Shown here: one piece after another, positions 31,879-43,551 of the stretch
How positions within the stretch are numbered: the stretch's first letter is position 1
Layout: each line of letters opens with the position of its first letter
Source of the DNA: Cantharellus purpuraceus
Taxonomy: Eukaryota; Basidiomycota; Agaricomycetes; Cantharellales; Hydnaceae
Assembly (NCBI GenBank): GCA_025174535.1
Contig: JALBUN010000005.1
Coordinates: 186,001 to 250,000, forward strand
Length of the DNA stretch: 64,000 nt
Direction of reading: 5' to 3'
Translations under genes and position numbers: made by a program
Notes under the pieces: model-generated
What the model was told of the DNA's origin: nothing
Seen by the model: the letters and a program-made list of their open reading frames with translations, nothing else
The model's database searches: none

Positions 31879-33016
31879 CTATTTTTTTTGGTCCATCGCT
31901 TTAGTGTTGGACTTGTCCGTCATGGCATTGGTGGCACGGCCCTTTGCCTTTGCTGCAGACAAGGTTGCCTTGTTGCAATCCTTGGCTTGGTGGCCAGGCT
32001 TTCCGCAGAACAGACAGAGGTTGTTGTCCATGCGGCACTGGCGTTCCTGCTGGGTAAGATTTCCATCCTTCCCCAGCTTGGTGGAGAGGTCCGGAGTACC
32101 CCTGCAAGCTCCGGAGTTATTGCTGGTGCCGGAGTTGTTCTGACCGGAACCGGAAGCAGCAGCGTTACCAGTGTTTGACTTCTGGCCTGAGTCAGTGGTG
32201 GTCCTCTTATCGGACCCCTTGTTGGACTTTGGGGTCTTGTCTGATGCTTTGTCCAATTTGTTGTTGGCCGAATTTTCACGGGAGACCTCGGATTGACGTT
32301 CCCAATAACAGGCGTCGATGGATTGGGCAAGCTTGCAAAGGTTAACCAAAGTATCCGGCTTACTGACACGTGATATCTCGTCCTTGATGCGGGAGTCCAA
32401 TGTAAAATTGGCATTGGAGTGTGGTGTCGCCCCATTGGACTTTCAGGGCTAGCTGCTGGAAACTCACAATGTATTTTGCAATTTTGTGATTTTCCTTCAT
32501 CTGAAGTCAATCGAGTTCATTCTCGGCATCGGCCTCAGGGTTGTAAGGACCGAAATTGGTCCAAAGTTCAGAGATGAAGCCAGAGTAGTCATCTGACCAT
32601 ATCGGCTCATCGGAATCGTCCATGAGCACTGGCTCAAAGTAGTCCAGTATGGTGCCTTTGAGATAGGACATGGCAAAGGTGACCTTCACCCAATCGGATG
32701 TGAATGCGTCGGGGTGGTCACAGAAATTCAACCGGCATTGCACCAAGAACGGCTGGAGCTTTCACGGATCAGAGCCATCGAATGGGTCAGGTTCTCAGAC
32801 CTTGGTCTGGGACTTAGGGGCTTGTGGGTTACAGATGCTGCTGGCGAGCAGGGAGATGGCTTGCACCAGATTTGGAGAGGGCGGGGTGTCATCTTCTTCA
32901 TTGACAGCCTCTATGTGGTCCATCGGTTCTTCAACGACCTTGGGGATGGTGTCAATGCTGGGAGCAGGCACCTCAACGGTTCGTGTGTGTTTGGAATTGG
33001 CGGTGGATTGTGGCAT
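31879..33016 (-). pseudogene. gag of gypsy B, decayed
   Basis: From an ATG at 33016 (MPQSTANSKHTRTVE) the frame runs through the capsid domain (EPDPFDGSDP, QPFLVQCRLNFCDHPDAFTS, LKGTILDYFEPVL, YNPEADAENELD), a Ser/Asn-rich linker and a CCHC knuckle (CLFCGKPGHQAKDC). TGA stops occur before EPDPF, after DGSDP and after AENELD. A small deletion shifts the frame before RIKDEISRV. Two of the three stops fit CGA-to-TGA changes. Confidence 0.85.
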
Positions 33017-33035
33017 TGGTAGAAGTGAGTATGGT

Positions 33036-33046
33036 AGTTCGAATAT
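33036..33046 (-). other. Primer-binding site of gypsy B, complementary to its LTR
   Basis: ATATTCGAACT on the minus strand, 2 nt after the LTR end. It is the exact complement of AGTTCGAATAT in the solo LTR (22156-22166). In this element's own LTR (33255-33265) one position has changed, leaving a G-U pair. The LTR site lies 34 nt downstream of TATTTAAG. Confidence 0.6.
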
Positions 33047-33048
33047 AC

Positions 33049-33575
33049 TGTTACGCACTAGGTCCAATTGAGGGTCGGGGGTTTGGTCGGAGTCTTGGTC
33101 GGAGTTGGAGAAGGAGTCAGGTACGTTGTGGGGGTCAGAACGGACTTGGCTTCAGCTTATGTGCTGCGCCCTCACTAATACCAGTGTCCAAGATTTCAGA
33201 GACGGAGTACAACTTAGAGAATTAGGATTGGACTTAGGAACTAGGCATGATTCAATATTCAAACTGGGGAATGAAGTCCCCAGTTGGACAACTTGAATCC
33301 ATATTTGAAATCTAATAATAATTACTCCGGTGATGGGTCTCCAAGGCTGACAGCCTTACATGAGTATGTCTGAGTCCAATGGGGACGGATGTCTGGGTTC
33401 CTATGGTGATGCTGATGCATCAATCGGAACCAGAGACGGATGGGCGGAATCAGGGGTGACAATCGGACAGGTAAATGAAGACATGGCAGTTTCCAAATGG
33501 AGTATAGATTTCATATGCGTGGGGATCTGAGTGGATTGGACGGGGATCTGGGTGTTAATGAATATAATCATAACA
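33049..33575 (-). repeat. 5' LTR of gypsy B, copy 3
   Basis: 527 bp in minus orientation, TGTTATGATTATATTC...GCGTAACA, colinear with copies 1 and 2. On its outer side it joins the Tc1-associated repeat at 33576. Confidence 0.88.
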
Positions 33576-34145
33576 ATTGTAACCAAAGTACAAATGTTAA
33601 ATCATTTCTGGAGTTGTGCTGCAGTAGGATTTGATATTCTTCTCAGCTGTCCATTCATGGCATTGTGGTGATTTAGAGTTTGCCCTAACACCATAATTTT
33701 CCAGGTTCCAAAACAATTACAGTAGTTCATATATCGACTAAGATTTGCCCCATCAACTTCTTGGTTGCTAGCTTCTTGACAAGGCAACTCCAGATCCTTG
33801 ATCTAACTCCACACTCTGAACTCCAAAATATTGGACTGACGATCTGAGGGGGCACAACACAAAAGTTGAAGCCAAGTCCACTTGATCCAACTCAATAGTT
33901 ATTGTCCCATTCTGTCTCCACTTGAACTGGAACAATAAAGTCCCCTCCCCTCCTTCACTAGCAGCTGATTTCCGGTTATTCCATTGAACCCCAAGTTTCC
34001 AGCCCTTAACACTGCTTCAGAGTGTCACTGGTTGGACAGTTGGATTCATCCACCTACTCTAACTGCATTCCCCTCATTTTGGAATATCTGGACCCCTAAG
34101 TGTCTGTGAACTCTAGACCATAATTTTGCAGGTTCCAAAACAGGG
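33576..34145 (+). repeat. Tc1-associated repeat, two partial copies
   Basis: 33576-33716 repeats 23526-23659, and 34014-34145 repeats 23335-23447 joined directly to 23633-23659. Both end in CATAATTTTxCAGGTTCCAAAA. The order is reversed relative to 23335-23659, so this region was rearranged. Confidence 0.7.
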
Positions 34146-34651
34146 TCATTATTGTTGGCCTTGTTGTGAGGTTTATGTGTGCTGAGGTTTGTCACACAGC
34201 TTTCCCTTGTGCTGGTCCATGGCAAGGGGTTCTCATGAATCTCATACTGCATAAGTAACCCTTGACCCTATCATTATCCGATATGCAAATTTGTGGGCGC
34301 TTACCCATACCAACTTGGGCGGTGGCCGATTCCAATGCATTATTAGATTTATTCACCATGAGCGCATGCATTATGGGATAGTGTACTGTGCTCAATTTCT
34401 TTTTCTCAGCTGCTCCGCTGCAATTGTGGTTTCAGAGCTTGTAGTGTACAGTAGACTACTAACTAGAAATACAAAAGACTTCAACATATTCTGCCTTCCA
34501 TGCTTAGATTCTCTCTAGACAGCTACGCCACCTTGTCAGCTGCCTCCAATAGCCGTATCTCATAGTATGCATCATACTTCAGTCTGTCCCCTGTCAATCT
34601 TGAATTTCCTCGAAGCACATCTGAGCCATAAATATATATTTCTATTTTACG
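34146..34651. other. Right edge of the repeat island, no gene
   Basis: No gene or clear repeat was seen. The sequence changes from island-type AT-rich to the 3' end of MON2 at 34652. Confidence 0.5.
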
Positions 34652-37600
34652 TTAAAACTGACTTCCCAATTCCCTGCCAATCACAATTAAACAGTCTCTT
34701 GAAAGCTGCCGACTATTCACTTCCACTGCCTCAATCTTTCCACTTAAAGTAACACCTATGCTTGAGCGCTTTGTTTCGGAAGCCTCGTTAAGGAGTTCTG
34801 CAGAGCCCGTCGATTGTTCCTGAACTGTGACGGTCTCGTCAACGTTGCTGATTGATGGTACCACCCAGGCGGAAGGAGGTTTAATGGGAAGCGCAGCTAT
34901 CTCGCATAAGAGAGGGTAGAAATGGAACAAGTGAGCCACTGGAGAACGCTGAATGGCTACGGGGATGAGCTGGGATGATGTCATTTTAATATCTAACACT
35001 GACAGGAAAAGAATTAGTGGGGTTGCTCATATGATCCATAAAAAACAATACGTGGTTGTTCAACAGCAACCTCTGATGGCCGTTCTTGGAAAGCAGCCCA
35101 TAGAGTTCCGGACCAGAGACGCAGCTCAAGCAATTTACGAAGAACATAGAGCAGCTCCTCCTCGACAGGCCTAGCAAGTAGTTTGAGCGCGCGTGCAGAA
35201 GTCATGCTTGGAACTGACCTTGGGAATGGAACATTTCCTCGTAACTTACCATCAGCTACATAATTCGAAAGAACGCCGCCACAGCGAGTTAACAAAGCCG
35301 GGAGACATAATGAAGCCACTCTTCGACGAGCTGGCTCACGATCTGGGGGGTGAAATTCATCCTGACATGAGCAGGACATATCACCAGAAACTTCCATACC
35401 TTTTGCTACATCAGAACAAATTAGAAAAAGGAGATCAAAGCACCAATACGAGAATCTTTCCCGAGGGACTAAGGAAGACTGGTGGGAGGTTCCATTCACA
35501 TGCCCAGTCACGTCAACAGTACGGTTACCATCATCTTGCGCGTGGATATGGGAGTCTCGTGAAACATGTCGGATATCATCGGTGATTAAACTGGCACGTT
35601 CCAGACACTTTGCAAGGCCCATAATGAGATGATCTGGGATCCGCGAATCGGCTCCGAGAGATGGGATAACGTCAATTTCCAAGGTTGCCAACAATGCAAG
35701 ATCGAAATTTTCTTCTGCCTCCTGTTCTGCTAGAGGCATTGATAATGCTATTGAACTAAAATGCAGTGAGCGCGATCCACAGAGTGAGGGCAATAAATTC
35801 ACCAATCTGCAAGCAGGCCGCCTTTGAAAACATCGAGGATCTGATGCCATATCCCTTCCACTCGCTCGTCAGATATGCCTAATGCAATGGTCCAAGTATG
35901 AGCCATACGTTTCACATATCACATTCAATAGACTCACCGTCCGCAAACGTTTGTATTCTCCATGCACATTCCTTGACAATCCGTAAGAAGCACTCGCTAG
36001 CTGTCTTCCACAGAGGCGGGTCATGTCCGAACCTTGACGGTGGTGGGCAATCATACTTGAGTTTTATAGGTATTGAGTATGCCTATCATGATGTACCAGT
36101 CAGCGTGCCAACACCAAGAAGCCAAGCCAGTAAACATACAGACAAGACCGCCTCCAATGTACCATCGGCATATATCTCCTTCGAGTCTTTGTACTGTAGG
36201 TAGAGATCTACCAACATCGGCATCGTTTTTTTAGCCAGTGCCGTATACGTCACGCGTTTGGGCGTCTGATGCGATGAGCTCTCCGCAGGTGAGGAATGGC
36301 CCCGAACATCGAAGGCAGCGAGAAAGGGTAGAGTAGCATAGGACGATAGATCTGAGAGGACTAGGGATGGAGAAGAAGGTATTGAGAAAGAGATGGTAGA
36401 GATAGTGGACATGACAGCAGCCTGAACACCACGTCAGCATGATCAAACAACAAATCCTGGCCAAGAATCCTTTCACCTGCACAGGTGTCAAACCGTCAAT
36501 GTCAGGTCGATACTCCGGAGAGTTCGAATATGTGATAACGCCTTTCAAGATGACCATTAAGCGATTCAGTCTGGCAAGGGGCCACTCGAACTCTTTGCTT
36601 CCCTCCGCTTGTTGAGTCTGTGCCACGACTTTGCTAACCTCCCTAGTCTTTTTAATCACATCCACGAACGCCAGGAGACTATCCTGACTGAACGGCGTTA
36701 CTCCCATCGCCTTGAGCCTAACCGAGCTCGTGCCCGACTGTGGTGAATGCAACGCAGACGCAGCAGTGCTTTTCGTTAACTTATTACCCATCTCGTCACA
36801 CGCAGTCCATACTCTCTCCAAGGCATCTGACACCGCTGGCACAAGACTAGCATCGCTCGCCGAGCTCTTCAGCGCATCTAGCGCGCGTTCCAGACATCGA
36901 AGCGCCGCCGTGCTCACAGACCGACTGTCAAAGAAGAAGGAATCCTCGACATGCGACACAAACGTGCGCCATGCCTCGGAGAATGACCCCAGGTGAATGA
37001 TTTTGAGAGTTAGAAAGTCAGAAAAGATGGAGGATAGTGACTGCAACGCAAGTGTCTTTGACTCGTCCCATGACTGGCCGGACCATATCACTGTGGTAGC
37101 AATCGTATCGGCAATGGGGGGCGGGGTCTCAGTATGACGAATGGACGCCGTGATACAGTCGATTAACGGGAATATGACCTTCCAGATACACTCGTTCCAT
37201 GTGTCGAGACTGAGGGTAGCTCCATAGAGCTGTAAACTCCTGAATAACGTCTGAATGGCTCCAACCCGCACTTCATGCCGAGCATCCGTACAAAGACCAA
37301 GCAGCTCCAATAGCAGGAACATCCACAACGCACTGTACTCTGGCTCCTTCTCAACATCCTTTCGCTTAGACTGGATCGAATCCGACACGCCCCACATGAG
37401 ACTCTCAGCAGCTGTCAGCGCGATGTTCGTATCGGTCTGCTTCCCAAACAGGCCCAGCGTGCTAATGCACAGACGCAAATGCTCCGGCGACAATGAAGAC
37501 AACGTATCACACACCAACGTCAACGACTGGAACGCGATCCGGATTAGCACGACACTGTTCTTGTCCCCGATCTGAAGAGACGTGGGTCGTCGCGGTGTCA

Positions 37601-40600
37601 TTGGCTCAGATAGCGTCGATAGATCCGAATCCGATGGCAACGACTTTGACGCAGCCAGCCCTTGGGGTCTACACACACTGGCCAACATCTCGAATATCAT
37701 CTCCCACCCCGTCACGAACGTGTGTGCAGAAGACTGTAAGATCTGGTGCAGCGTCTCAAGCCCCATGCGCCGGATATCAACCAGCGTCCCCACCGAGACT
37801 TGTTGCGAAAGAACACTGAGCACGCGAGACTGAATCTGTCCCTGCAACTCACGCGCCGCACCAAGATTCCGCGGAACGATGACAAGAATCTCATCCAATA
37901 TCCGCGCCGCTTGTAACCGGATGGCCTGAGGAGCCTGTGGATGCCGAATCACAGCGAGTAAGTGGGTCGTAACCGCGTTCCATGCCACATCCGCATCGCG
38001 GTAGATAAGCCGGTGAATGTTCAACAACGACACCGTGCCAAGCTTGTTGATGCCAAAATCGCCCGTCCTCTACGATGAACAACAAGAAAATCGTCATATA
38101 TCCATAAAATAAGAGGTTGGGTGACGCTGACCATTGTCCGCGGTAAAGCGATCCCACTCGCCCGGCGTCTATGCGCATACGCCGATTGTGAAGGTGTCAA
38201 TTTGGGTCCTGTCAAGTCTTCTGTGGACTCCCCGCCTCCTTCTGCATAATATTCCTGTTCTGAAACAACGGCAACAGCCTGCATTCCGACCATCTCGGCG
38301 CTGAGCTTGCACAGAGCCGCCACAAAGTCGCGGAACGAGTCGTCCTCTAGGTTCTTCGTCGAGTCAAATAGTCGCTGGATAGCATGTTGAATCGTGTCCG
38401 CGTCAAGATCCATGAGCGCTGGATGCCGTGAAGGAGCAGGTTGCAGAACAGATCCAACCGAGCCTCCAGCCATCGCCGTCGACGATGGCGCTGAAGACGT
38501 TGCATACGCTCTCTTGCTCGAAAAGATCGTACCCTTCGTCAAAACATAATCGGCATTCTGAAGCGCCTCGAGTACATCAAACCAGCTGGGACCGAGACTT
38601 CCCGCCAAGAACATAGCGCTCGATATAAGCGCTCTCAGACATGCCAAGTTGCGCTCAGAAAGCCCGGGCTGGCTCGACTGTCCACCGCCTGCAAGCCCAG
38701 CGAGACCACCCAGATTCTCTACCGACAGGACAGCCGACTTGGGCGTCTGCGGCTCCTGGAAGGAGTCGAGGCTTGAGACCACCCGGCTGGGCACCGCGAG
38801 CTTCGACACGCTCGTCAGGAACGCGTCCCGCGGCGTCGTCAGTCGCAGCACACCCGACACGTTGATCAGATTCTGCAACGCCCCGAGCACATCCGCAAAG
38901 AGCTCGTCAGAAAGGTTAGTGGATATGTAGAACGATAGGGCTGCCAGTAGCGCTGGCCACCCGTGCTCAAGCATGTCGTGGACGGTGCGAAGCTGGATGG
39001 TTGCAGGGTCTTCGACGGGTAAGCTGGAGAGATCGAGATCGGGTGGAGCACGGACAACGGCTTCACCAGCTGCGCGAGGTCGTACGACGACAATTGTGTT
39101 GTACAGTGGAATGACAAGGGAGGCAAAACCTTCCACAAGGGAAGCAAGACATTGCAATGCGAGAAGGTAGATATACGATTCGGGAATAGGCGGAGAATCA
39201 GCCTTATCCAGTTGGTCAATACTATAGCTGCATGAGCACACTGCAAAATGCGTAGGCCCCACCAAAGCTCACCATTGCAACTTCATGCTCGACCCACTAA
39301 CACTCAAACTGGCCTCCGACCCCATCATACCAACCATGCCGGACATCGTTGCACTAGCAGCGTTAGCCACCATCCCAGCTACGGACCCAACATCGATCCC
39401 ATAACCGCCTGATCCTTCCGCCGAGTACGAAGGGGCGACGCCAAGACCCATGATCTGTGTACCGACTCCGAGAAGAGCCGGCTTTTCCGTGGCTAGCCGT
39501 TTAAGCGCAGTGATCAACGCAGCAAACACATTGGAGCCAGCGTGTTGTGAGTCGTACCGCTGCCAGATGCCGCGCATCAAGTCGCCGTCGCTGCAAAGAC
39601 TGTGAAAGACCTGAGCGCTAATGAAAAGCGAGAATGATAATCGGCGTACCCCCGAATGATTTCCAGAGCGATAACTCGCATCCACGCTGGACGAGGTGCA
39701 TGCGACGACGCGCTATCACCATCATTTTCACCGCTGACGACTTTAATCAACAGCATTAGAAATACTTCTGCCTCAGTCGGGAGTTCATTCGAAAACTGTT
39801 TTAGTAGCAGGAACACGACACGTGTAGACCGCAACGTCAAAGGAAAGATAGGTCTCTCCGAAAGCGACTTGAGGAGAAGTGGACATAAATGATGCTGCAA
39901 CAAGAGCAGAAGCTCGGAATGCTATAATCCCAACAGTTAGACTGGGATGAGCAACACTTGATAAGCTCATGCCTTGTGGAATAAATCATGATAGTTGGTC
40001 AGAACACTTTCAATCAACTCTAACGCAAACGTCTTGTGCAAAGACTCCAACTTGAGGAACTTGGGCCGCTCGGAATTAGCAAGCAAACAGAGGTCCTCAA
40101 GCACAGAGAATGCGTCGCGTGCGGAAGGTTGAAGGTCTACATAACTCTCGTCGGGTAGAAGTGTCTTTGTAAACGTCTGAGGTTGCTCGTGTGGGTCTGC
40201 TCGATCTTCGTCAACAACCTTGTCCACAACGAACATGACTAGCTGCCGCAGAGTGGCCGCAGCGGTGGATGAAACCACCGCAATGCGCGAGTCCTGCAGC
40301 TTAAAACAAAGCAACAATGCCTTCGGGCGCGTTAGTGACAAAACGCAGCTATACCAGCCACCCATAACACGTACATCTCCCAAAAGCGCGCCGTGGACAG
40401 CTGGGAAATTCGTGATGAGGGACAACAGCGTCTGCAGAATACGCAGCTGAATGTCGACGCCTTGGCTGACACAGTCATTCATGGTCGAGATGATAAGCGG
40501 CACCGCCGACTGGGGGACGGCTTTCATGGCTATGAGACGCTGTAAGGAACCAAGGGAAATGGCAACCACTTTTGCGTTCTTTGTTGCACATCCCATAAAC

Positions 40601-40942
40601 ACGGGGCGGAGCAAATCCTCAGACTGTGGGCCATCTGAGCGCTATTAAATAAACTCTTCAGCACGAGTGACACCGTGTCATACCTGTTGCGAGACGTATA
40701 GTAGCTTGCTCGGGCGAGGCTCTCAGAATAGCCAAGGATTTTTCAGCAGCCTGTATTTAGCTCAGTCGATAAATAGTTCAGCTGCACGACACGTCAAATG
40801 ATACTTACCTCACGGACTTCTGGGTGTTTTCTTCGCGTTTCGCTGGCCAATGACTTTCATCTAAATTAGTGTTCCCGGCTGGAAGAGGTGGGCGCCATAA
40901 TCGTACCTGGAGCTCTGTCACAAGAAATGCCAGCGAGCTCAT
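34652..40942 (-). CDS. MON2: MON2 homologue, Golgi/endosome trafficking scaffold
   Basis: Large Arf-GEF-like (DCB-HUS-HDS) scaffold without a Sec7 domain, acting at the trans-Golgi and endosomes. Fifteen exons, minus strand: 40942-40907, 40853-40809, 40750-40684, 40634-39973, 39921-39650, 39599-39273, 39221-38132, 38069-36477, 36421-36140, 36082-35938, 35878-35813, 35755-35400, 35342-35219, 35170-35051, 34998-34652; total 5532 nt, in phase, 1843 aa. Signatures: MSSLAFLVTELQSLASETRR at the start; LLRPVFMGCATKNAKVVAIS in the DCB region; LLQHHLCPLLLKSLSERP; GDFGINKLGTVSLL; RVGAIQTLFRSLQLYG; and FDVRGHSSPAESS followed by SRFGHDPPLWKTASECFLRI and VAHLFHFYPLLCEIAALP near the end. The fourth intron is GC-AG. 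It diverges from the MDP1-like gene with 376 bp between starts. Confidence 0.95.
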
Positions 40943-41318
40943 GGCTACGCCACACTTAGGAGACTAAGTTTGAAATGTCGTATGTCCGATTTATTGTAGA
41001 CGATGTTGGTACAAACAAGAAGTTTACGCAAGAGGGTCGAGGTGGCTGCGCGCCGTTCGTTCGGCGCCTCCAGCACGATCACCGTCACGGCCCCGTAGCC
41101 TCGTGCGCCACCATTTATCTAGTAACTCTGCATAGTGCACCGCTCTGCGGGGTGACTCTATAAGTGTAGCTGGGACCCGGGGTTCTTATCCTTTACTTAT
41201 TGAAGCCGCTGAAGCGACTAATTCTAATTAGCTTTCCCCCTCGAACTTTATTGCCTTGGTAACTACAGCTCCACTAGCTTTTCGCACACATTCACTGACT
41301 CCCACATACAGCGTTTAA

Positions 41319-42231
41319 ATGGCCACGGAGGAAGGAAAGCGCGTCCCGCAACTCATAGCCCTTGATCTGGAGTAAGTACCCCATCGTGCATTGGTACATT
41401 CCACAATGATACTAACCTTCCTCACCAGCTATACCCTGTGGGGGTTATATATCGACACTTATGCTAACGGTAAACCTCTATACACCCATGATGATCCATT
41501 CCCTTACCAAGAGCATGCAGGGCCTCTGAAACGCAAAGGATTCATTGTTCAAGACAAGTTGAGCCATACATCCCGTGTTCTTCCTTCCCACAATTGACAC
41601 ACTCCAGATATGGGGAACCTATCGAATTCTTTCCGGATGTGCCTGAAATACTGAACCGACTGCGTTCATACAAGAACACAAAGGTCGCTGCATGTTCGAG
41701 GACGCACACGCCCGACTTGTTTGTGCTTGGTCTCATTGATGGGAGTATATTTTACTGATTCTGCCCAAGAGCTCGAGAGGCACTGTCCCTCATTCAGATA
41801 CCAAGTGACGATGGTACGCCCAAGGCGGCTGTGGAATTTTTTGACGAGATAGAGATATACCCAGGTAGACAATTGGTGTACAGTATCACATGCTCTATCC
41901 TCACTGTGTCTGACCCTAGGTTCAAAGCTTACCCATTTCAAAGAATTACATCGCAAGACAGGCATTCCTTACACAGAAATGGTGAGCCAACTCCATATCA
42001 TTGACACATCTAAAGGATACATTCGCGCACTCGCAGCTATTCTATGATGACGAATGGCGAAATTGCGAAGTTGAGAAACTTGGTGCGTGTGTCAAACAAG
42101 GGAATCTCTAATTACTAAGCAGTAGTATTGTGGCAGGGATTACTTTTGTTTTGGTGCAGAATGGCCTCGATACCAAGACCTTTGAAAATGGGTTGGATGA
42201 ATGGCGAAAGAGACCCGCCGCGGATGTCTAG
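41319..42231 (+). CDS. Magnesium-dependent phosphatase, MDP1 family (HAD superfamily)
   Basis: Eight exons: 41319-41371, 41429-41469, 41521-41557, 41608-41718, 41770-41864, 41920-41981, 42037-42082, 42137-42231; 540 nt, 179 aa. HAD motif I is ALDLDYTLW, with the nucleophile D16 and acid/base D18. Motif II is ACSRT (S74). The motif III Lys is in GSKLTHF (K115). Motif IV is FYDDEWRN (D137, D138). The length matches MDP1 proteins (about 165-180 aa), which act on protein phosphotyrosine or on glycated/sugar phosphates in vitro; the physiological substrate is uncertain. Some introns use GTTGAG and GTTTGT donors and AAG acceptors, but phase and motifs agree across every junction. The 3' end converges on the small Zn2Cys6 gene with a 190-bp gap. 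Confidence 0.93.
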
Positions 42232-42421
42232 CGGTGCATGTGAGTCTGTGTGCTGTAATTTGATGTCTACTGGAGACATGCTGTCCCAAGATTCTATGTT
42301 GCTGGGAATGGTACAATAAATACCATCAGATAAAAGAGTCCGAAACCACGGTTGAGCGCCCATTTATTAGCGTGCGGTGACCGTCACTTGGTATGACCAT
42401 TTTAGTTGATGAGATATGCAG

Positions 42422-42908
42422 TTAGGCGTTCGATCCATGTCCAGATCCATATTGCGATAAGTTCGGAAGAATGTTGTTTGTTTGTGATTGACCGTCTTGA
42501 GAGAACCCGGTCAGTAATACCAGCGCTCCCTCAAGCTGTCGTACACGCTCCTGCAGCCGTAGATTCTCCTGCCGCAGGTACTCCGCATCTGCCGCCAGAC
42601 TTCTATAGTGGTAATTATTCCTTGTATGTTGCTATGGAGCACAAGAGGCACATACTTTGGCCGAGTGATGAGAGCATCGTTGGGACATAGATGCTGGAGA
42701 CCACGCTTTCGACAAGTCTCACAAGGAAAACGACGATCACAACGTAGCTTGGATCCTGTGTTTTGCGGTGCACATGATCAGTATGCTGAAGGGACGATTC
42801 GGATGATCGTGACTCACTGCGACATTCTGCACAAGACAACACCTTTGACTGTGAATGAGACTGCGTCGGCGACTGTGCCGACGTCGAGTATGAGGACTGG
42901 TACTGCAT
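42422..42908 (-). CDS. Small Zn2Cys6 protein with coiled coil, no activation domain seen
   Basis: Exons 42908-42818, 42755-42656 and 42602-42422 on the minus strand, 372 nt, 123 aa. Splicing creates a Zn2Cys6 cluster from two exons: SCAECRR ends exon 1, and SKLRCDRRFPCETCRKRG follows in exon 2, with the last Cys in LCPN. Exon 3 gives a leucine-rich coiled coil (YLRQENLRLQERVRQLEGAL), the usual dimerisation element after such clusters, then a short polar tail and TAA. Full Zn2Cys6 factors are usually 500-900 aa, so this is either a minimal DNA-binding protein or a gene whose 3' part has been lost or was missed. No Fungal_trans domain is visible downstream. Confidence 0.8.
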
Positions 42909-43551
42909 GAGGGTCGGGAATCAAGATATATAAGCAGAAGTATGTAGCTTGTGGTGCGAGCCTTGGGTGAGAGTCTTTATATCTGCGATGTGTGGCGGGA
43001 CACGCGGTTTCCGGAAGGATGACCTACCTTATGCACGCATTTTGCGGTGGGGTATGCAAAAGCACTGCTGGCCAGGGCGGTGCCCACTGCCACAACGATT
43101 GTTTGCCTTATGGTTCTCCCGTAGCTTTACGGCAAGTTCTTCTCCGCGCGGTCCGGAATTCGCCCGAAGCCGGAGCGCCGTCCGGCCTGTGCACCCATCC
43201 TCGTCCACAAAGCCGTAGTAGACCAATACAGCGCCAAGCCCAAGCGCGCCCCTGCTCAACTAAAGAGTCACTTGCAAGTACAACCACAAGATCACTGCAG
43301 GCGCTCGCGGGACGCAGAATCATGTCTGTCTCATCGAGGTATGCACGGGGCGCTCCCTTTGCGTCCAGACGCCCATTGCTCAAATGTTGAGACACATGTT
43401 TTACACATTCCTGTTTGCATCGCACAAGTAGTATACGTAGCGGGTCCCGAAACGTTACTTGTGCTTGGAGCCGATGTACGGGGTTACATAGTTATATAAC
43501 ATGAATATAACATGAATTTCATGCTGTCGTACTCATGCAGACACTGTATAT
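42909..43551. other. Intergenic stretch, possible short ORF on minus
   Basis: A minus frame near 43029-43260 has a hydrophobic start (GALGLGAVLVYYGFVDEDG) followed by a basic, Arg-rich part, which could be one exon of a small membrane protein. No convincing start exon, splice pair or family could be assigned. ATATAAG at 42929-42935 (plus) has no gene directly downstream. Confidence 0.3.

Larger units (their letters stand above)
31450..33575 (-). mobile_element. Gypsy family B, truncated element (LTR, gag, start of protease)
   Basis: Minus orientation: 5' LTR 33575-33049, PBS 33046-33036, gag about 33016-31879, protease start to 31450, where it is cut by the insertion of gypsy A2. RT, integrase and the 3' LTR are missing. 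The LTR is 527 bp, the same length as the solo LTR at 21847-22373. Confidence 0.85.

Noticed and set aside
35356..35400. Reading through the intron in MON2 exon 12
   Set aside because: The frame stays open, but the inserted residues break the conserved SDVAK-DREPARRRVA stretch; GTATGG to CCCCAG (57 nt) restores it.
43029..43425. Small membrane-protein gene on the minus strand
   Set aside because: Only one hydrophobic exon is visible; no start exon or family could be found, so it was left as an intergenic note.
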